Shown here: one piece after another, positions 1 to 24,335 of the stretch
Layout of the letters: the number at the start of each line of letters is the position of its first letter
Numbering within the stretch: the first letter of the stretch is position 1
Assembly: GCF_964340395.1 (NCBI RefSeq)
Contig: NC_135560.1
Location: forward strand, 8,734,598 to 8,798,597
Source of the DNA: Glandiceps talaboti
Lineage: Eukaryota > Hemichordata > Enteropneusta > Spengelidae
Length of the DNA stretch: 64,000 nt
Reading direction: 5' to 3'
Notes under the pieces: generated by a model
Databases searched by the model: none
What the model was told of the DNA's origin: nothing
Seen by the model: only the letters and a program-made list of their open reading frames with translations
Translations under genes and position numbers: made by a program

Positions 1-800
1 ATAATGGGTGCCTACTCGGTGTTTACACACACACCAAAAAAACTCATTTTGATAAATCCTATTCCCAAACCCTAATACAAATTCAATTGGTTTTCATAGA
101 CTCTACCAGAATTCCTTAGTCATTTTACTAAAGGTTCCCTTACCAGAGTGTTTGTTTAGGGTGTGTCACTGTGTAAAAATCTACCTGAATGCCAAAGCCA
201 TTTTACTAAGGTACCTATACATGAAACCAGTGTTTTTGCGAAGGGCAGTAACTACGCAAAACCTCCTGATTTCCCAAGTCATTTTACCAAGTTCACCCCC
301 ACTATTATGGTATGGAGATCTAGAGTGTTTAGCAAATTTTCGCCCTCTCTTATAGGAAACCATAGCAAAATTACTGAGTTCCATCAGAAGTACGAAAGAC
401 ACTTTTAGTTGGTCATACACGTTGTTTGCTTTGACCAGTTTTTAAAACTCTCTGCTATCTATGGAATAATACTACAGACAGATATAAGATGACAAGGTCT
501 TATGAAACACAAAATCATTATTGATAGGAGAGCCCAGGTCAAGTGTCCTTCATGTTTGACATTTTGTTATTGTTTGCAACACTTGTTGGAATCCTTCACA
601 TGCACTGTTTTATCCCCATGCCAAGAGCAGCGTCCATCCAACCAATAAATAATCTCATGTTTACTATACAATGCTTTTCCCACGGTACACCAGTACACTG
701 CTGTGGTTGTACAGACTACTACCTGAGAGCCTGCTGGGATGCATTCTCATACATGTAGTGTTATGGTATATGGCCTATTCAACTGTCATGTGTATGCACA

Positions 801-945
<145 letters not shown>

Positions 946-3289
946 CAGCACATAGTCCTTGCACAACATTAACTGCAATAAGTCCATACTTCATCACATA
1001 CACATACCACCTTTAATACAAACCCTTGGAATAACTCCAAAGTAGAGTAAATCTGAGAATGTTTTATTTGTCAATCATAGTCACTTTATAGTCTGTCCCA
1101 CCATGTAACCTTCACATAGGTTGCTCTGCTCTATCCCACAGTACTGCACCATGTCACTCTATGATATTTCACTTGAGTAAAATCAGCTAAGAGTCATTTG
1201 AAAACACCCCCCTCTAAGGATCTATTGATGGAATGCATATAAACCCAGAATGATACTGTGTGTTGCTCATATCATACAAAGTCCCATAGAAGATACAGTA
1301 TTATTATCACCAACATGGCCTTCCAGGGTACACATTCTGTGTCAGTTTTGACTAGGATGAACTGATGAATTCATGTTGATAAACTCAAAGATATGTTGAC
1401 AAAGAAGTTCAGTATTGATTCAAACTTGACATATTTTCCTACATTTACACACTAAGTGTGGTACATGGTTGGCACAGAGTTCCATATTTCCTGCAATTAC
1501 TAATATTGTGCAAGTGTTGCATACCTCAGTTCACCATCTGTAAATAACTAAGTTTGCCTGCTGCAACCCAAGACCCAAGAAATCAGTAGTTTATGAGTGA
1601 CAGTCACCTTACAAATGTATACTATGTACCTATTATTGTGATTCTCTTTACAGCAACAAACAGTGTATAGAAATAGCTAATTGTTGGGAGTTAAATCACA
1701 TGTAGACTTGATCCTAGAGACTAGTTGTTGGCTTTCAAATCTGGCGATCATTTCCAAATCTAAGATAAGGCCCAATTTTTGACATCTTGACGATGGTAAA
1801 ACATGTCCTACAATGGTAAGATATGCCATCTCATTGCCTGAAACCATGCATTCCAAAACACTGCATGTCTAACCATTCACTGTAAGGCAATTGTTCTGTA
1901 TAAACATTCTCTCAGACTTCATATTCCTACGTTGACAGTTGCTGAGGAAGTATAGACCCTGTAACCTCATATCTGACAGAATCAACCAACCAACAATACC
2001 AGGTGTTATCAGAACTGCACAAGTAAACATACCAGCCCACTAATCTGCATATCATCATCAACAAAAGTTGCACAGTTCTCCCAAATCCCTCTATAGAAAG
2101 GTTATACCACTATGTAACATGGTACACAGTTCACATACAGACTTAGCCATCCTGGTAAAATGCCAACTTTTGTTCGGTCAGCGCAGTCCGGTCAGCGAAG
2201 TTATCCATGCAACAAAGACTCCTTGTTCAATGTATATATGCATATCATTGAACCCGACAATTATTACACAAGCATACATAAAAATTCAACCAAGTTTGTT
2301 CAAATAGTTTAAAAAAAGACAAGGGTAGTATGAACAGGGTATTAAAATTTGTGAAAGGTTTGATAAAGTCCTACGTAAACAAAAATCGTCATTCAAACTT
2401 TGTGAGCATTTAAAAAAAAAAAATAGATTCTCAAAGTTTGTGACCAGATTAAAATAGTTCTGATGCAGTTAATGGGATTGGAGAGAAAGGTCATGTGGAC
2501 ATCTTTTAGCATGTACAGCGATATTCAGGATTTCAGACCTTATTTACATATTACTCCATTCCTTGTATATCCTTTACCAAACCACTCTAAGCTTGACTAG
2601 CCAACAAAGAATGCTAAGAATGTGGGGGCACTCCTGTAATCGAGGGTTTTCCTTTTAATGACAGGACTGACTATAGAAGTGGTTATAAACCTTTCTCCAC
2701 TTTTATCTGATGTCTGACCTGTCTTCTTTATGACTTTGACCTTTGACCTGTATTTGTCAATAATCATGTAGCAAATAAACATGCCACATGCATTTCAAAA
2801 CTTTACTGATTTTATGGGTGTTAAATTGCCCTGGTTTATGGCGTTATTCTCTCAACCACAACATTCAAAGATATTCCCTGAGGTTCACTGCTACCTTAAA
2901 TTTCAAAACCTTGAATTTATACTGTCTTTAAAGATTTTGAAAACAATTTAATGTCCTTCAGTATTATTGGCTTCAAGTTTCCACACTGTTTACTGTAACT
3001 TGTAATAACTATGAGCGTCCAGGACCATATAGAGTAACAAGTTACAGCCTAGTATTTATAGAAAATATCAGACATTTTTCAAAATTACGGCCTGCATTAG
3101 CTCAGAACCATCAACGATCTACACGTAACAATGTCCTGTTCTCTTCTAATCATTAATCATGTCAAATCCTGTTCTGCAATAATTAATCTTATCAAACAAT
3201 GTCCTGTTTGAGAGGATATCACCAAGATCAGCCCAGTGAAGCTGCTAAGCTAGCTATATATTTGCCACAGTGCTAGTCATCAATGCTAT

Positions 3290-3720
3290 GATTAGCCCAG
3301 AGAACTGCCTATCCGACTAAACATAGTGGCTTGACAGTATAGCCCAGAGACTTGCCTATCTGACTAAAACATACTGGCTTGACAGTATCAAGCCATGAGA
3401 CTTGGCTATCTGACTTGACACACTGACTTGACAGTATAGCCCAGAGACTTGGCTATCTGACTTGACATACTGACTTGACAGTATAGCCCAGAGACTTGGC
3501 TATCTGACTTGACACACTGACTTGACAGTATAGCCCAGAGACTTGGCTATCTGACTTGACACACTGACTTGACAGTATAGCCCAGAGACTTGGCTATCTG
3601 ACTTGACACACTGACTTGACAGTATAGCCCAGAGACTTGGCTATCTGACTTGACAGTATAGCTCAGAGACTTGGTTATCTGACTTCACATACTGGCTTGA
3701 CAGAATAGGATTAGACTAGC
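3290..3720. repeat. 47-bp minisatellite
   Basis: About nine tandem copies of a 47-base unit containing TATAGCCCAGAGACTTGGCT and ACTTGACACACTGACTTGAC. The middle copies are nearly identical and the flanking ones are degenerate. A further diverged piece (GATAGCCAAGACTCTGGGCT) appears in opposite orientation just downstream near 3745. Confidence 0.9.
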
Positions 3721-5536
3721 GTTCTAGTTCACAACATGTTCAAGATAGCCAAGACTCTGGGCTATGCTGTGATAAGTTCATAGCAACAGAATCACTACAG
3801 AACTGTATAATTTTACATTGACAAGTCACATGTGTGAGTGCAATTAACAGTGAACATATCACAAATGTAATTATCTAATTCAAAGTGGCCTTGGCTAATG
3901 AGGACATACTTGTCATTCTAACAACTCCCTTGATAATGGCCTTCCTTTGGTATAATCCCCACACCTTCATCTGGTAAATCCACTGACCTAGCATATGTTA
4001 TGGTAATGCTATGTATACTCTGCATTATTGTGCATATATTATGGAATCCAGTGATAAATATAGAAGTAATGCAGAGAGTACTGTGTGCAATTTTATTTTA
4101 ATCTCAAACTACATACAAATATTGTATTTTACTTCTTCATGTTTTCAAGTGGTAAAAATCAGTAAATCAAATTTCAGCTGGCCTGATATTTTTCCTACAA
4201 TGAGATTCCTGATGGTCCAGCTGTCAGTATCTAAATTTATGTACATATGACTACATTATCATAATGCAAAAATCAAGGTGCTAACAATCACCATAAGTAC
4301 ATCTGTTGCTAGGACACTGTCTAGTATATTTGCATATCATGATGATATCTCATGATGTGTGGTGAATAGGAAGCTGTATACATCACTGGTTCTTTCCTGA
4401 CATGCTTGGTAAAAACAGGATGTGTATGATTTTTTTCCCCAATCAAATTTTATTGGAGAACAGACAACAGATGTTAAATATTGCAATAACAGAGAAAGTA
4501 CTAACATTTATATCTGCAACAAAGCTTAGTTATAGAAACATTATAATCACACTGTAAATTTAATATTTTAACCACGCCAATTGGTCATTAGTTGGCGATT
4601 CTCCCAAAAAATTAGTCTTCAGACTGTGGTAAATTTTCACATTGTAAGAATAAATCATGTTCACAAATTTCAACTATTTTTACGAAGTAGTCTGAAACAT
4701 TGTATGTCGGGGAAACCATACATATGCATCATCAATGGGTAAACATAGCATTACAATCTGACAGCTTTCCAGAACTACTTTTCTTCTAAATATACAATGA
4801 CACTTCACGGCTACCAAAATGTTGCCAGCCAATTCTCACAGATGTGGAAACCTTGACAAAAGATATATGGTTGTATTGAGTGTCACATTTGGTTCCACCA
4901 TACCAGATGACGCCACGGACACCACCTGACAGCCATCAGTTTTTCATATTTGAACAATTCAACAGAGGCATCGACATTCTAGGAAAAAAAAAATGACTTG
5001 TACTCCTGAGTCTTCCTCTTTATACCAATAGATGTCAATATTTTGAAGCAAAGGTCACGTCAGCAAACAGCAATATATAAATAAGGCAAAGTGCCAGAGA
5101 TATGCAATATCACTGTATCTGATATATTTCATGTTCTGATTGGTAGATATCTCTATCATTCTAATCCGATAGCCAATTATAAACATCATACCATTTTATT
5201 CTTAGGACTTACTTGACTATTGTTTGTCCAGGTGTAGGTGACCTTCTTGTACTTTTGTTGACTTTTCATTTACCTTGATCAACTGAGGTTGGCCACAAAG
5301 CCAGAAGGATTACCATTGTTTATTTTCTTGGGATGTGAACCTTGAATAGTACCTTTATACAGTTAGGAATTTGTACACCCTGCAGCTATTTGGGAGGGCG
5401 GGACACAGGAGTAACCCATCTAGGTGTTTGGAACGTAAGGAAGGGTAACACTTATAATTATTTGGCAAGGCAGGGCAGTTTATTTTGCAGGGAAGGGAAG
5501 ATAACCTATCTAAACTATAGGGATTTGGCTGGGGCA

Positions 5537-5920
5537 GGGAGGGGATCTCACCTACTAGAAACCAAGCCCTTATAGTCAGGACCATGGAAGTATAGGCATA
5601 CACAGAGAGGGTTACCTGCTTAGTTATTTTACAAGGAAGTTGTCTGTGGTTATTCAGAATGGTAACCCACCATATCTAGCTGTCTGGCAGAACATGTTCA
5701 CACTATATCTGGAAAAATTAACCAACCAAGTCATTCTACAGAGTCACCTATTTGAGAAGAGAACCCACAAGGCTATTACATAGCAGAGTAACCTATCTAG
5801 TTAATGCCAGGGTAACCAGTCAGTTAATTAGCCACCAGCTAAACCACAAACTACACATCTACACTATATCTCCATGGTCCTGACTAAGGGCTTGGTTTCT
5901 AGTAGGTGAGATCCCCTCCC
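5537..5920. mobile_element. Fold-back / MITE-like element with about 55-bp terminal inverted repeats
   Basis: The left arm (5537-5593) and right arm (5866-5920) are near-perfect reverse complements; the shared core reads TCACCTACTAGAAACCAAGC. The roughly 270-base interior has no coding capacity. A non-autonomous DNA transposon or fold-back element is the simplest reading; target-site duplications were not clear by eye. Confidence 0.7.
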
Positions 5921-6051
5921 TAGACACACGTACATTTATTTTTGAGATAAAAGTCTGAAAATGTTGGTGAAAACTTGAATAAGTAATCATCACACATACA
6001 AAATTTAAATGCCTTCAGACTTGCTAACATTTTGTAAAAATGTAGTAGCAA

Positions 6052-6254
6052 CTTGCCAAAATTACAAAATTTGTAACATTTCATAAAAGTTACAAACTAT
6101 AATTCTGCGTACACAATATCAACAGTCAAGAATTCCTAAAACACTGCCACTAACTTGCCAAAATTACAAAATTTGTAACATTTCATAAAAGTTACAAACT
6201 ATAATTCTGCGTACACAATATCAACAGTCAAGAATTCCTAAAACACTGCCACTA
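6052..6254. repeat. Tandem dimer of a 102-bp unit
   Basis: Two copies, identical by eye, of a 102-base unit starting CTTGCCAAAATTACAAAATT and ending in ACACTGCCACT. The identity implies a recent duplication. Confidence 0.9.
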
Positions 6255-8256
6255 TGGACACTCACACCTCAAGAAACTTGCATTTGACATACAAAAAAAC
6301 AAATTTACAAGTCTTCAAAACTACACTGAATGCTACCAATACCAGGGCTCCTTAGTACTTTGACAGTATTGCTCCACATGTGATCCTTGACTATGTACAC
6401 GACAACCAGTATTGGTGCTTGTACATCAACAATACAGATATACAGAAATTCATGATTTCTAACATTTTGTACTCCTAGAATCAACAAAAGTCACATATTT
6501 TACACAAGCACACCGAACACCTCAAAGATGACCCAACCATCAACATAGTTAGCATTGACAGAATATCTCCACATCAACTCAGAATTTCAGGTTTCCTTTC
6601 TATCCTGTGTGTGCGTCACATTCCAAGTATGGTATAGAAATACTACAACATTGTGTGTGTACACGGCTGTAAACAATCCACCTAACTAACCACAATAAAA
6701 AGCAACCACCCTACTATTAGAATGAATAGAAGTGACGTCCAGCCCTATCAAATACTCAGTCAAGCTTGACGTCAATCAACTGGTATTTTTATACCAATGT
6801 ATCTGCTCTTCTATAGTGTGTCCTGTAATCTGTAGAATTAGCAGTTCATTGTTCTAAGAATCTCTTTACGTTGGATTTTTGAGAGTTTCTATTCTAACAC
6901 TGACAAAGCTTTCTATAGAGCATTTGTAATTACGGTTGGCAGCACGTACTGTCTGTGACACATCACCACACCATGAGCTCAATATGACTTAGCTGCATGT
7001 ACTTTGATTAACACAGTTTACTGAATGTTTTTTGCTAAAGGTCTGAGAACTTTGGTAACAGAAAGGGGGAAATAAGGTAAAACTGGCTGTGTTTCCAATA
7101 CATTGTACCATTGACGGTAATATGACTGACAAACCCACTTGCATTGCAAAGTGAGGGGAAATTTGGTAAACAGGTACAGTCTTCAATACACTGTACCATA
7201 CATTTACATTTCTAGTAGGGAACGCCAATAAAATAACTGAGTGATTTCACCTACTTTACCATCTAAACACTGTCCTTTGATTCATAATGAATTATAAATC
7301 ATACCACATGTCAATTTTTAAACACATATTTTAGTGCACTCGGAAATACATAACATATCATATTCAACCAACTATAGACATTTTTTTTTCAAACTCCAGA
7401 CAATTAGCACAAGTCTGTCCATCAACCAATGACAGGCAGAGCTATGACATGCCAAATATGGATAGCCAAATCGATCCTATGACCAATCACGACAGGTTGG
7501 GTCTCTGCTCTACCAAATACAACAACTCCTTATAGTGGTATTTCATGAATAAAATGGAGACAAGATTGAGAGAAAATATAATCATATCCTAAGGGAGTGA
7601 ATCATTGGCAGATGATTAATAATCTACTTCATGAAGTGTGACCTAATTCCTAGAGAAAGGGGTCTGTAGATCAGACTGTATAATGAACATCCCCTGATAT
7701 ATAAATAGAAAATAACTTCTACCATGTACAATTTACACTAACTGTAAACAAAAACCTGGAATTCAATCACCTTTGTCAAATAGGCAAGTACCCTGATATA
7801 ATCGACTTTGTAGACAACTACAATACAGTACTGTGTTTACCCAACCAGACAGTGTAAATGGGCCATATTCTGGGGATCTAAATTTTGCTCTAATGAATGT
7901 TATCACGGTGCAGTGAACATAGCTCCATGTCTGCCCCTGGAGTTTGCCATCATTGAATATAAGATAAGCTGTACTACACACCCTTTGTTTGTGCAAACAC
8001 TCCATACACATCAAGCACACACATACATTTACACAGATAACCACACATCACATAAACCATACATAAACATTTCACCTTCTCAAGGCGTACCAAAAAGACT
8101 ACCTGATAACACTTTTTGTAGCCAATAAAAATACTTTGTTTAGCTGCCATTTCATTCTACAATAATATCTTTCGTGAAAATTTTATGCTCATATTCCCTG
8201 TCCAACACACTTCATTCAAATACAAATATTTTGTCACTACACTGAACAGTTCTTAC

Positions 8257-19102
<10,846 letters not shown>

Positions 19103-19358
19103 GGTGATCTGTTGAGTTGAAACTTTCCACAAAGAAAGATGAAAATCAAAAGATGGCGAACTGAGTCGTGTCTTGGAATGTGGGAATGATAGGAGAGAGC
19201 AGGAAAGCGCGATCCACTCAATTGATGCCCTAGCTGGTAGTGAGAGTAAATGATATTACTCGATAAACAATTTGATGAGCCAGAGGGGTTCAGTCACATG
19301 ACCTGACAGTCATCCAATCGATCGTCCGTTTTCTGTGTAACTTATCCCACATCAGAGG

Positions 19359-19430
19359 TGACGTCACCCTAATACCAAGGTCTGGTTTCCATCGCTACGC
19401 CGATTCGCCAAATACAGTCTCCATATTTGG
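19359..19430. promoter_or_regulatory. Candidate promoter elements upstream of exon 1a (CRE and CArG box)
   Basis: A perfect CRE palindrome, TGACGTCA, at 19359-19366 and a perfect CArG box (SRF site), CCATATTTGG, at 19421-19430 lie about 260 and 320 bases upstream of the exon 1a ATG. SRF/CArG control of contractile genes is established for other animals; function here is inferred from the motifs only. Confidence 0.45.
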
Positions 19431-20914
19431 CAACCGTCTGAAGCTGGCCGTCGCAAATTACCTTATTTTGTCATTCTGGGGGCCAACTGTCTATAGTCCA
19501 TGCATGGTAGTTGTACATTCGAGTCACACAACTATGGACGTACCTTCAACATCGTTTTCAACTCCGTGCATTCTTCAGTCTATGTGTATTCTTAAGTTTT
19601 CTTTTATTAAGTTAAATACAACTTTTATCTATCATTCATGGCTGATCGCAATAGCAATATGTATGTTTGATTTGTGCCACAACGGCTTACTTACATTGAT
19701 ATAAACACCAAGGAATTCCATAAAACTGGCGAAGTTTTAAAGGAACATTATTCCAGCCCTTGGAACAGCAAGACATACATTTATATTATACAAGGATTGG
19801 TCTTTTCTTTATTTTGAACTCCGTGTATTTTAGTAAGTGCGATAAGAGAGATAGCTAACATCATGAACATCGTGAGGCACAACTGGGTTGGACTATCTAT
19901 AACGCCAAGTAGGGCAGCAACCATGGTTAGATGCTAGGTCATCAACATAGTTGGCAATCGTCACTTTTATGAGTCAGACGACAGCGATTACAGGACAGCT
20001 GTTGATTTCCTGACCTTTCCTCTTTCAGCATCCTTAGACGGCAACGAAAACTGTTGACGTGATTTCACCCGGGTCACCCTACTACTTGGCCTAACCCACG
20101 ACGTTCACTTCCTTAATACATCGCGCTCTCAAATGACTAAAACATCCGAGTACTTCTAGCACAATGTCCTTATTGTTTTAATTAACCAATCATTAAGCTT
20201 TATATTTTTGGTAAATATAATAAAACCAGACATCACAAGTGACAATTTGTGAGACACTGCTATGCTAGTATAAGTTATAGACGAAGATTTCAATCTACAA
20301 ATGAATGCTTTTACATGACTAACGAAAGTACGAAAACACAAGCAAATATGTAACCTAACACTAGACTGTCCCCAGGAAGCGGTTTAATTTTTTCGTATTT
20401 TTAACTTGTTTTGCTTTCCATTTTTTTTAACTATACACATTGATAACAAAAATGCTAACCATTTTTATTTAGTTCATATGAGACATAATACAGAAAGTAC
20501 ACGACGAATCAACATTTTCATCTGTGAACGAATAAACTGTATTTATACAAATAGAAAGGCATTTGTAAAATGTATGTTTGATAAATCCTTTTAATTATTT
20601 TTTTTACGTAGCAGATGAACAATGCTTGTAGACAAAACACACCATATACGATAGCCAAAAGAGGAACTTTTTTAAAAACGTAAATAACACAGTCAGAAGA
20701 TATAGAGCGAAGTGAAACAAAAGAATCAGATTTCGTGATTTGGTGAAATGTTATGTGTATGGTGTGAAAGAGAAGACGTCAAACTTAGTTCTAATTATAG
20801 ATGCCGTGCCCTTTGATGACATGAATAAGTAACACTGTACATCGATTACGGTAGTACAACACAGAACATTAATACAATACAGCACTGTACAGTACGGTAC
20901 AGCACACCACTTAC

Positions 20915-21045
20915 AATACAGTACAATACAATACAATACAATACAATACAATACAATACAATACAATACAATACAATACAATACAATACAATACAATACA
21001 ATACAATATAATACAATACAATACAATACAATACAATACAATGCA
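20915..21045. repeat. (AATAC)n pentanucleotide microsatellite
   Basis: About 26 copies of ATACA with one ATATA variant, flanked on both sides (20840-21370) by scattered TACAGTACA-like degenerate motifs that look like decayed ends of the same array. Confidence 0.95.
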
Positions 21046-22185
21046 TTACTCTCCTGTAACAGTACTGTACAATGCGGTACATACAACATAACACTTACAG
21101 TACAGTGCTGTTATGTGTAGTACAGCACAGTACCTTACATTACAGCACTGCAAAGTATGGCACAACACAACGTTTCTGTAACATTTACAATACAGCGCTG
21201 TTAATTAACTGTTAAAACACTATCTCAGACTGTTTACAGTACAGCATTGTAAAGCACAGTGCTCACAACTTATTGTAGTGCAACATAGCGCAGTACAGTG
21301 CATTATGTAGTGCAGGACATGACACGGCAGTACAATGCAGCGCAGGTCATTGCAACACATTACAGTACAATGCATACCTTGTGTAATACTGTAACACACT
21401 ACATTAATTTCTGCTCTGCATAAGATACAATATTGTACGGCGTTTTTAATTGGCATAGTAATTGAATTGGGCTTAAATTTAACAATATTATTCTGAATAC
21501 AGTACTTCCAATGTCGGGGGTTGGGAGACAATACAACATCAACATCCATAAATGGTAAAAATAAACTTGTCCTCGGTCAAAAGAAGTTGATAAAAGTCTG
21601 TATGCACGTACCTGGAGTCATGCATCATGGTATCGGTTTGATGGGCATTGTATACTGATATAAAAGGTGATGATGAACTAAAACGGTCAATATTCATGGT
21701 CATCGCTCATAAACCATCCCCAGTGTTTTTAATTAACGGTGTACTAAACAAGCATTGGTTTTTGAATAGTATAGAGTTCTGTAATGAACGCTTTATTTGT
21801 CAGTGATAAAACTTCTACAAATCACACATAATCTGTGACTTTTGATAGACACACCTGCATTCCATGCATGTTGACGCAAAGTTTATATTGACCCAGGTAT
21901 GATTGGTTGAGACTCTATAGTGGTCTGAGGTTGAGAAGGTGACTGCCACTGAGGATCCGAAATTTGACCCAAGCTCTGTACCTATGTTTATGCTATGCTA
22001 TTAATGAATTAAATTTCTGATTTTAAATTGGAAATTATATTTTTGGAAGGTGAATTTGAAATGAAGTCAACGATCATAAAGAAAGAGATAAGTATTGGAT
22101 TGTTCTCCCCCCCCCCCCACTGTATATGGTTAAACACAGATAGAATCGAATGTCAGTAGTCGGCGTGCACCCCTCAGCTCAGCTA

Positions 22186-22455
<270 letters not shown>

Positions 22456-23379
22456 TTATAAAATTCATCTGCTTGTAGTCCGAACGACCACTTTCAAAAA
22501 TACATTTACTCTATATATAGAGTTTGTCAAGTCACATTTGTTTTTCCAATAAAACTAATAGTTCATGGGATCAACGTAAAATCCCTCTGTTGAGAATGTT
22601 TGAAAAGTTCCTCGGAGCACTATTACATTTACTTAGAGGAGAACCATTTGATTTCTGGAGGGGGTGGAGGAAGTGGATATGGCAGCAATTTCCCCCCATC
22701 ACTGTGACAGCAATTTTTTTCTATTGTCAGTCCTGCATCAAATTATCTTCCCATATGCAGAAGCAATGCAAATTCTTTTTCTTGGTTACCAATTTTGTAA
22801 CGTGTGGTGCATAACTATACCAACGTGTCACTGGTTCACAACTAATTTGTTCTGTGTAAGTAGCAATAAGTTTACAATCCATGCTTCTGCTATTTAAATT
22901 TTATGTACAAGAGATAGCTCTGGTAAAAAATCCATGAGGAGCTGATTGATCTGGGGAGTGCTGTACTCCTGACCCCCTAAGTTACTTTCCTTTAAACGGT
23001 CATAATAGTACCATGTACCAGGAGCCGGAAGAAAATATCTTGCATGTGTATCTTGCATCTTGTGAAAGCAGCCTTATCATAAATACTGGAAAAACATAAC
23101 GCTGTGAATCATATTTTGAGCATCACAGAACTAATGACAGACACGCGTTGTCGTGACAGAGAACAACCAGGGCGCAAATCCCTATTTCTTGTTCGAACGC
23201 ATTCGCCTTGGCTTGCGCGTGGTAAAATAAGGGTATGACTATGATGTTTATTGCATCATAACACTGCTTATGCCATGCACAAGCCAAGACATTGTCTTTG
23301 AACAGAAAATATGGATAATAAACCCTGGTCGTTTACGTCACGACAACCCGTGTCTACGTCACTGGTTATGCGGTGCTCG

Positions 23380-23693
23380 AAATAATAATAATAATAACAA
23401 TGCGAATTTATAATGCGCCTTTCCTCCTGAGAGCTCAAGGCGCTCGCAATTACTACCCCTGGCACCGGTCAATGACAACACAACGGCCCTTTATACTCCC
23501 CCAACTCCCTGGGAAGCACACAATCAATTGCAGCCTCTAAGCGCATGGGATTATTGCATAGGATTATTGATTATTGCAACCTCTATCCTACCAGGTCCCC
23601 AATTAATTATACATCTGGGTTGACTGAGACACAATCATGGTTCAAAGCTCGCCCAAGGTTTTTAGCCATTCAGAAACAAACTGCTGCGACGGG
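23380..23693 (-). mobile_element. tRNA-derived SINE, 5'-truncated or diverged copy
   Basis: Read on the minus strand it runs from a worn tRNA-like head (GGTTCATAGGCCCG) through a body shared with 44550-44896 to an (ATT)n tail. The shared body includes TTTCTGAATGGCTAAA, GACCTGGTAGGAT, AAAGGGCCGTTGTG and GCGCCTTGAG. Identity to the other copy is roughly 70-75% by eye, so these are old insertions. No protein is encoded. Confidence 0.82.
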
Positions 23694-23699
23694 CCTATG

Positions 23700-23860
23700 A
23701 ACCAAAACATTCTAAATCGTCTTGTTTTTCCCGATCTTGCATGAATTGTGCTAAAAGAAGGTATAATTATATTATTCCCAACATTTTCCATCATTCAGCC
23801 AGAGCATACTCGTGACCTAATAAGGACATAACAAGACCCCTTAGGTCACGAACAGTGTCC
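23700..23860 (-). repeat. Dispersed repeat X, joined to the SINE
   Basis: The minus strand resembles 44265-44440: TTAGGTCAC, GCTGAATGA, GGAATAATATAA, TATACCT and CAATTCATG occur in the same order. It contains its own small inverted repeat (CGTGACCTA ... TAGGTCACG, 23812-23849). In both places X stands beside the SINE, so either X and the SINE form one composite element or an ancestral junction was duplicated. Confidence 0.6.
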
Positions 23861-24107
23861 TTGGCCGAAAGAAGCAAAATATCACGGGGATACTCTCTAA
23901 TTATTATCTATAAAATCTGTTCGTTTCTAGGTTCTCGTCATTGAAACTGACGAAAGTTTCACGATGTCCTGGCACCTTCATTGTTCAGAAGATTGTTGTG
24001 GCGATAGGAACCCCAGGCATCATCCCATGGCCATATTACTCTTGGTATATATTACTAGTATCTTTGAAAGTTTCGTACTCATTATACATTCATTGAAGAA
24101 AATGTCT

Positions 24108-24335
24108 GGACCACAGTCACCTGTGAGCTCATAGTCTAATCAAGGATGGTCATAATACAAAATAATGACGTTTTTAGGTATTTACGAAAATATCGTCATC
24201 GGGGAATAACGCGAAAAACGATATCATTTTTCGCGGTGATGGTATTTTTTAATATTCGTAAATACCTAATAACGCCATTATTTTGTATTATAACCATCCT
24301 TGAATAGACTATTAGCTCACAAGTGACTGTGGTCC
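24108..24335. mobile_element. 228-bp near-perfect palindrome (fold-back element)
   Basis: The whole segment equals its own reverse complement with only scattered mismatches. It starts GGACCACAGTCACCTGTGAG and ends CTCACAAGTGACTGTGGTCC. The centre (around 24215-24225) carries CGCGAAAAACGATATC facing GATATCATTTTTCGCG. There is essentially no unique loop and no coding capacity. This is typical of a MITE made almost entirely of terminal inverted repeat. Confidence 0.85.
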
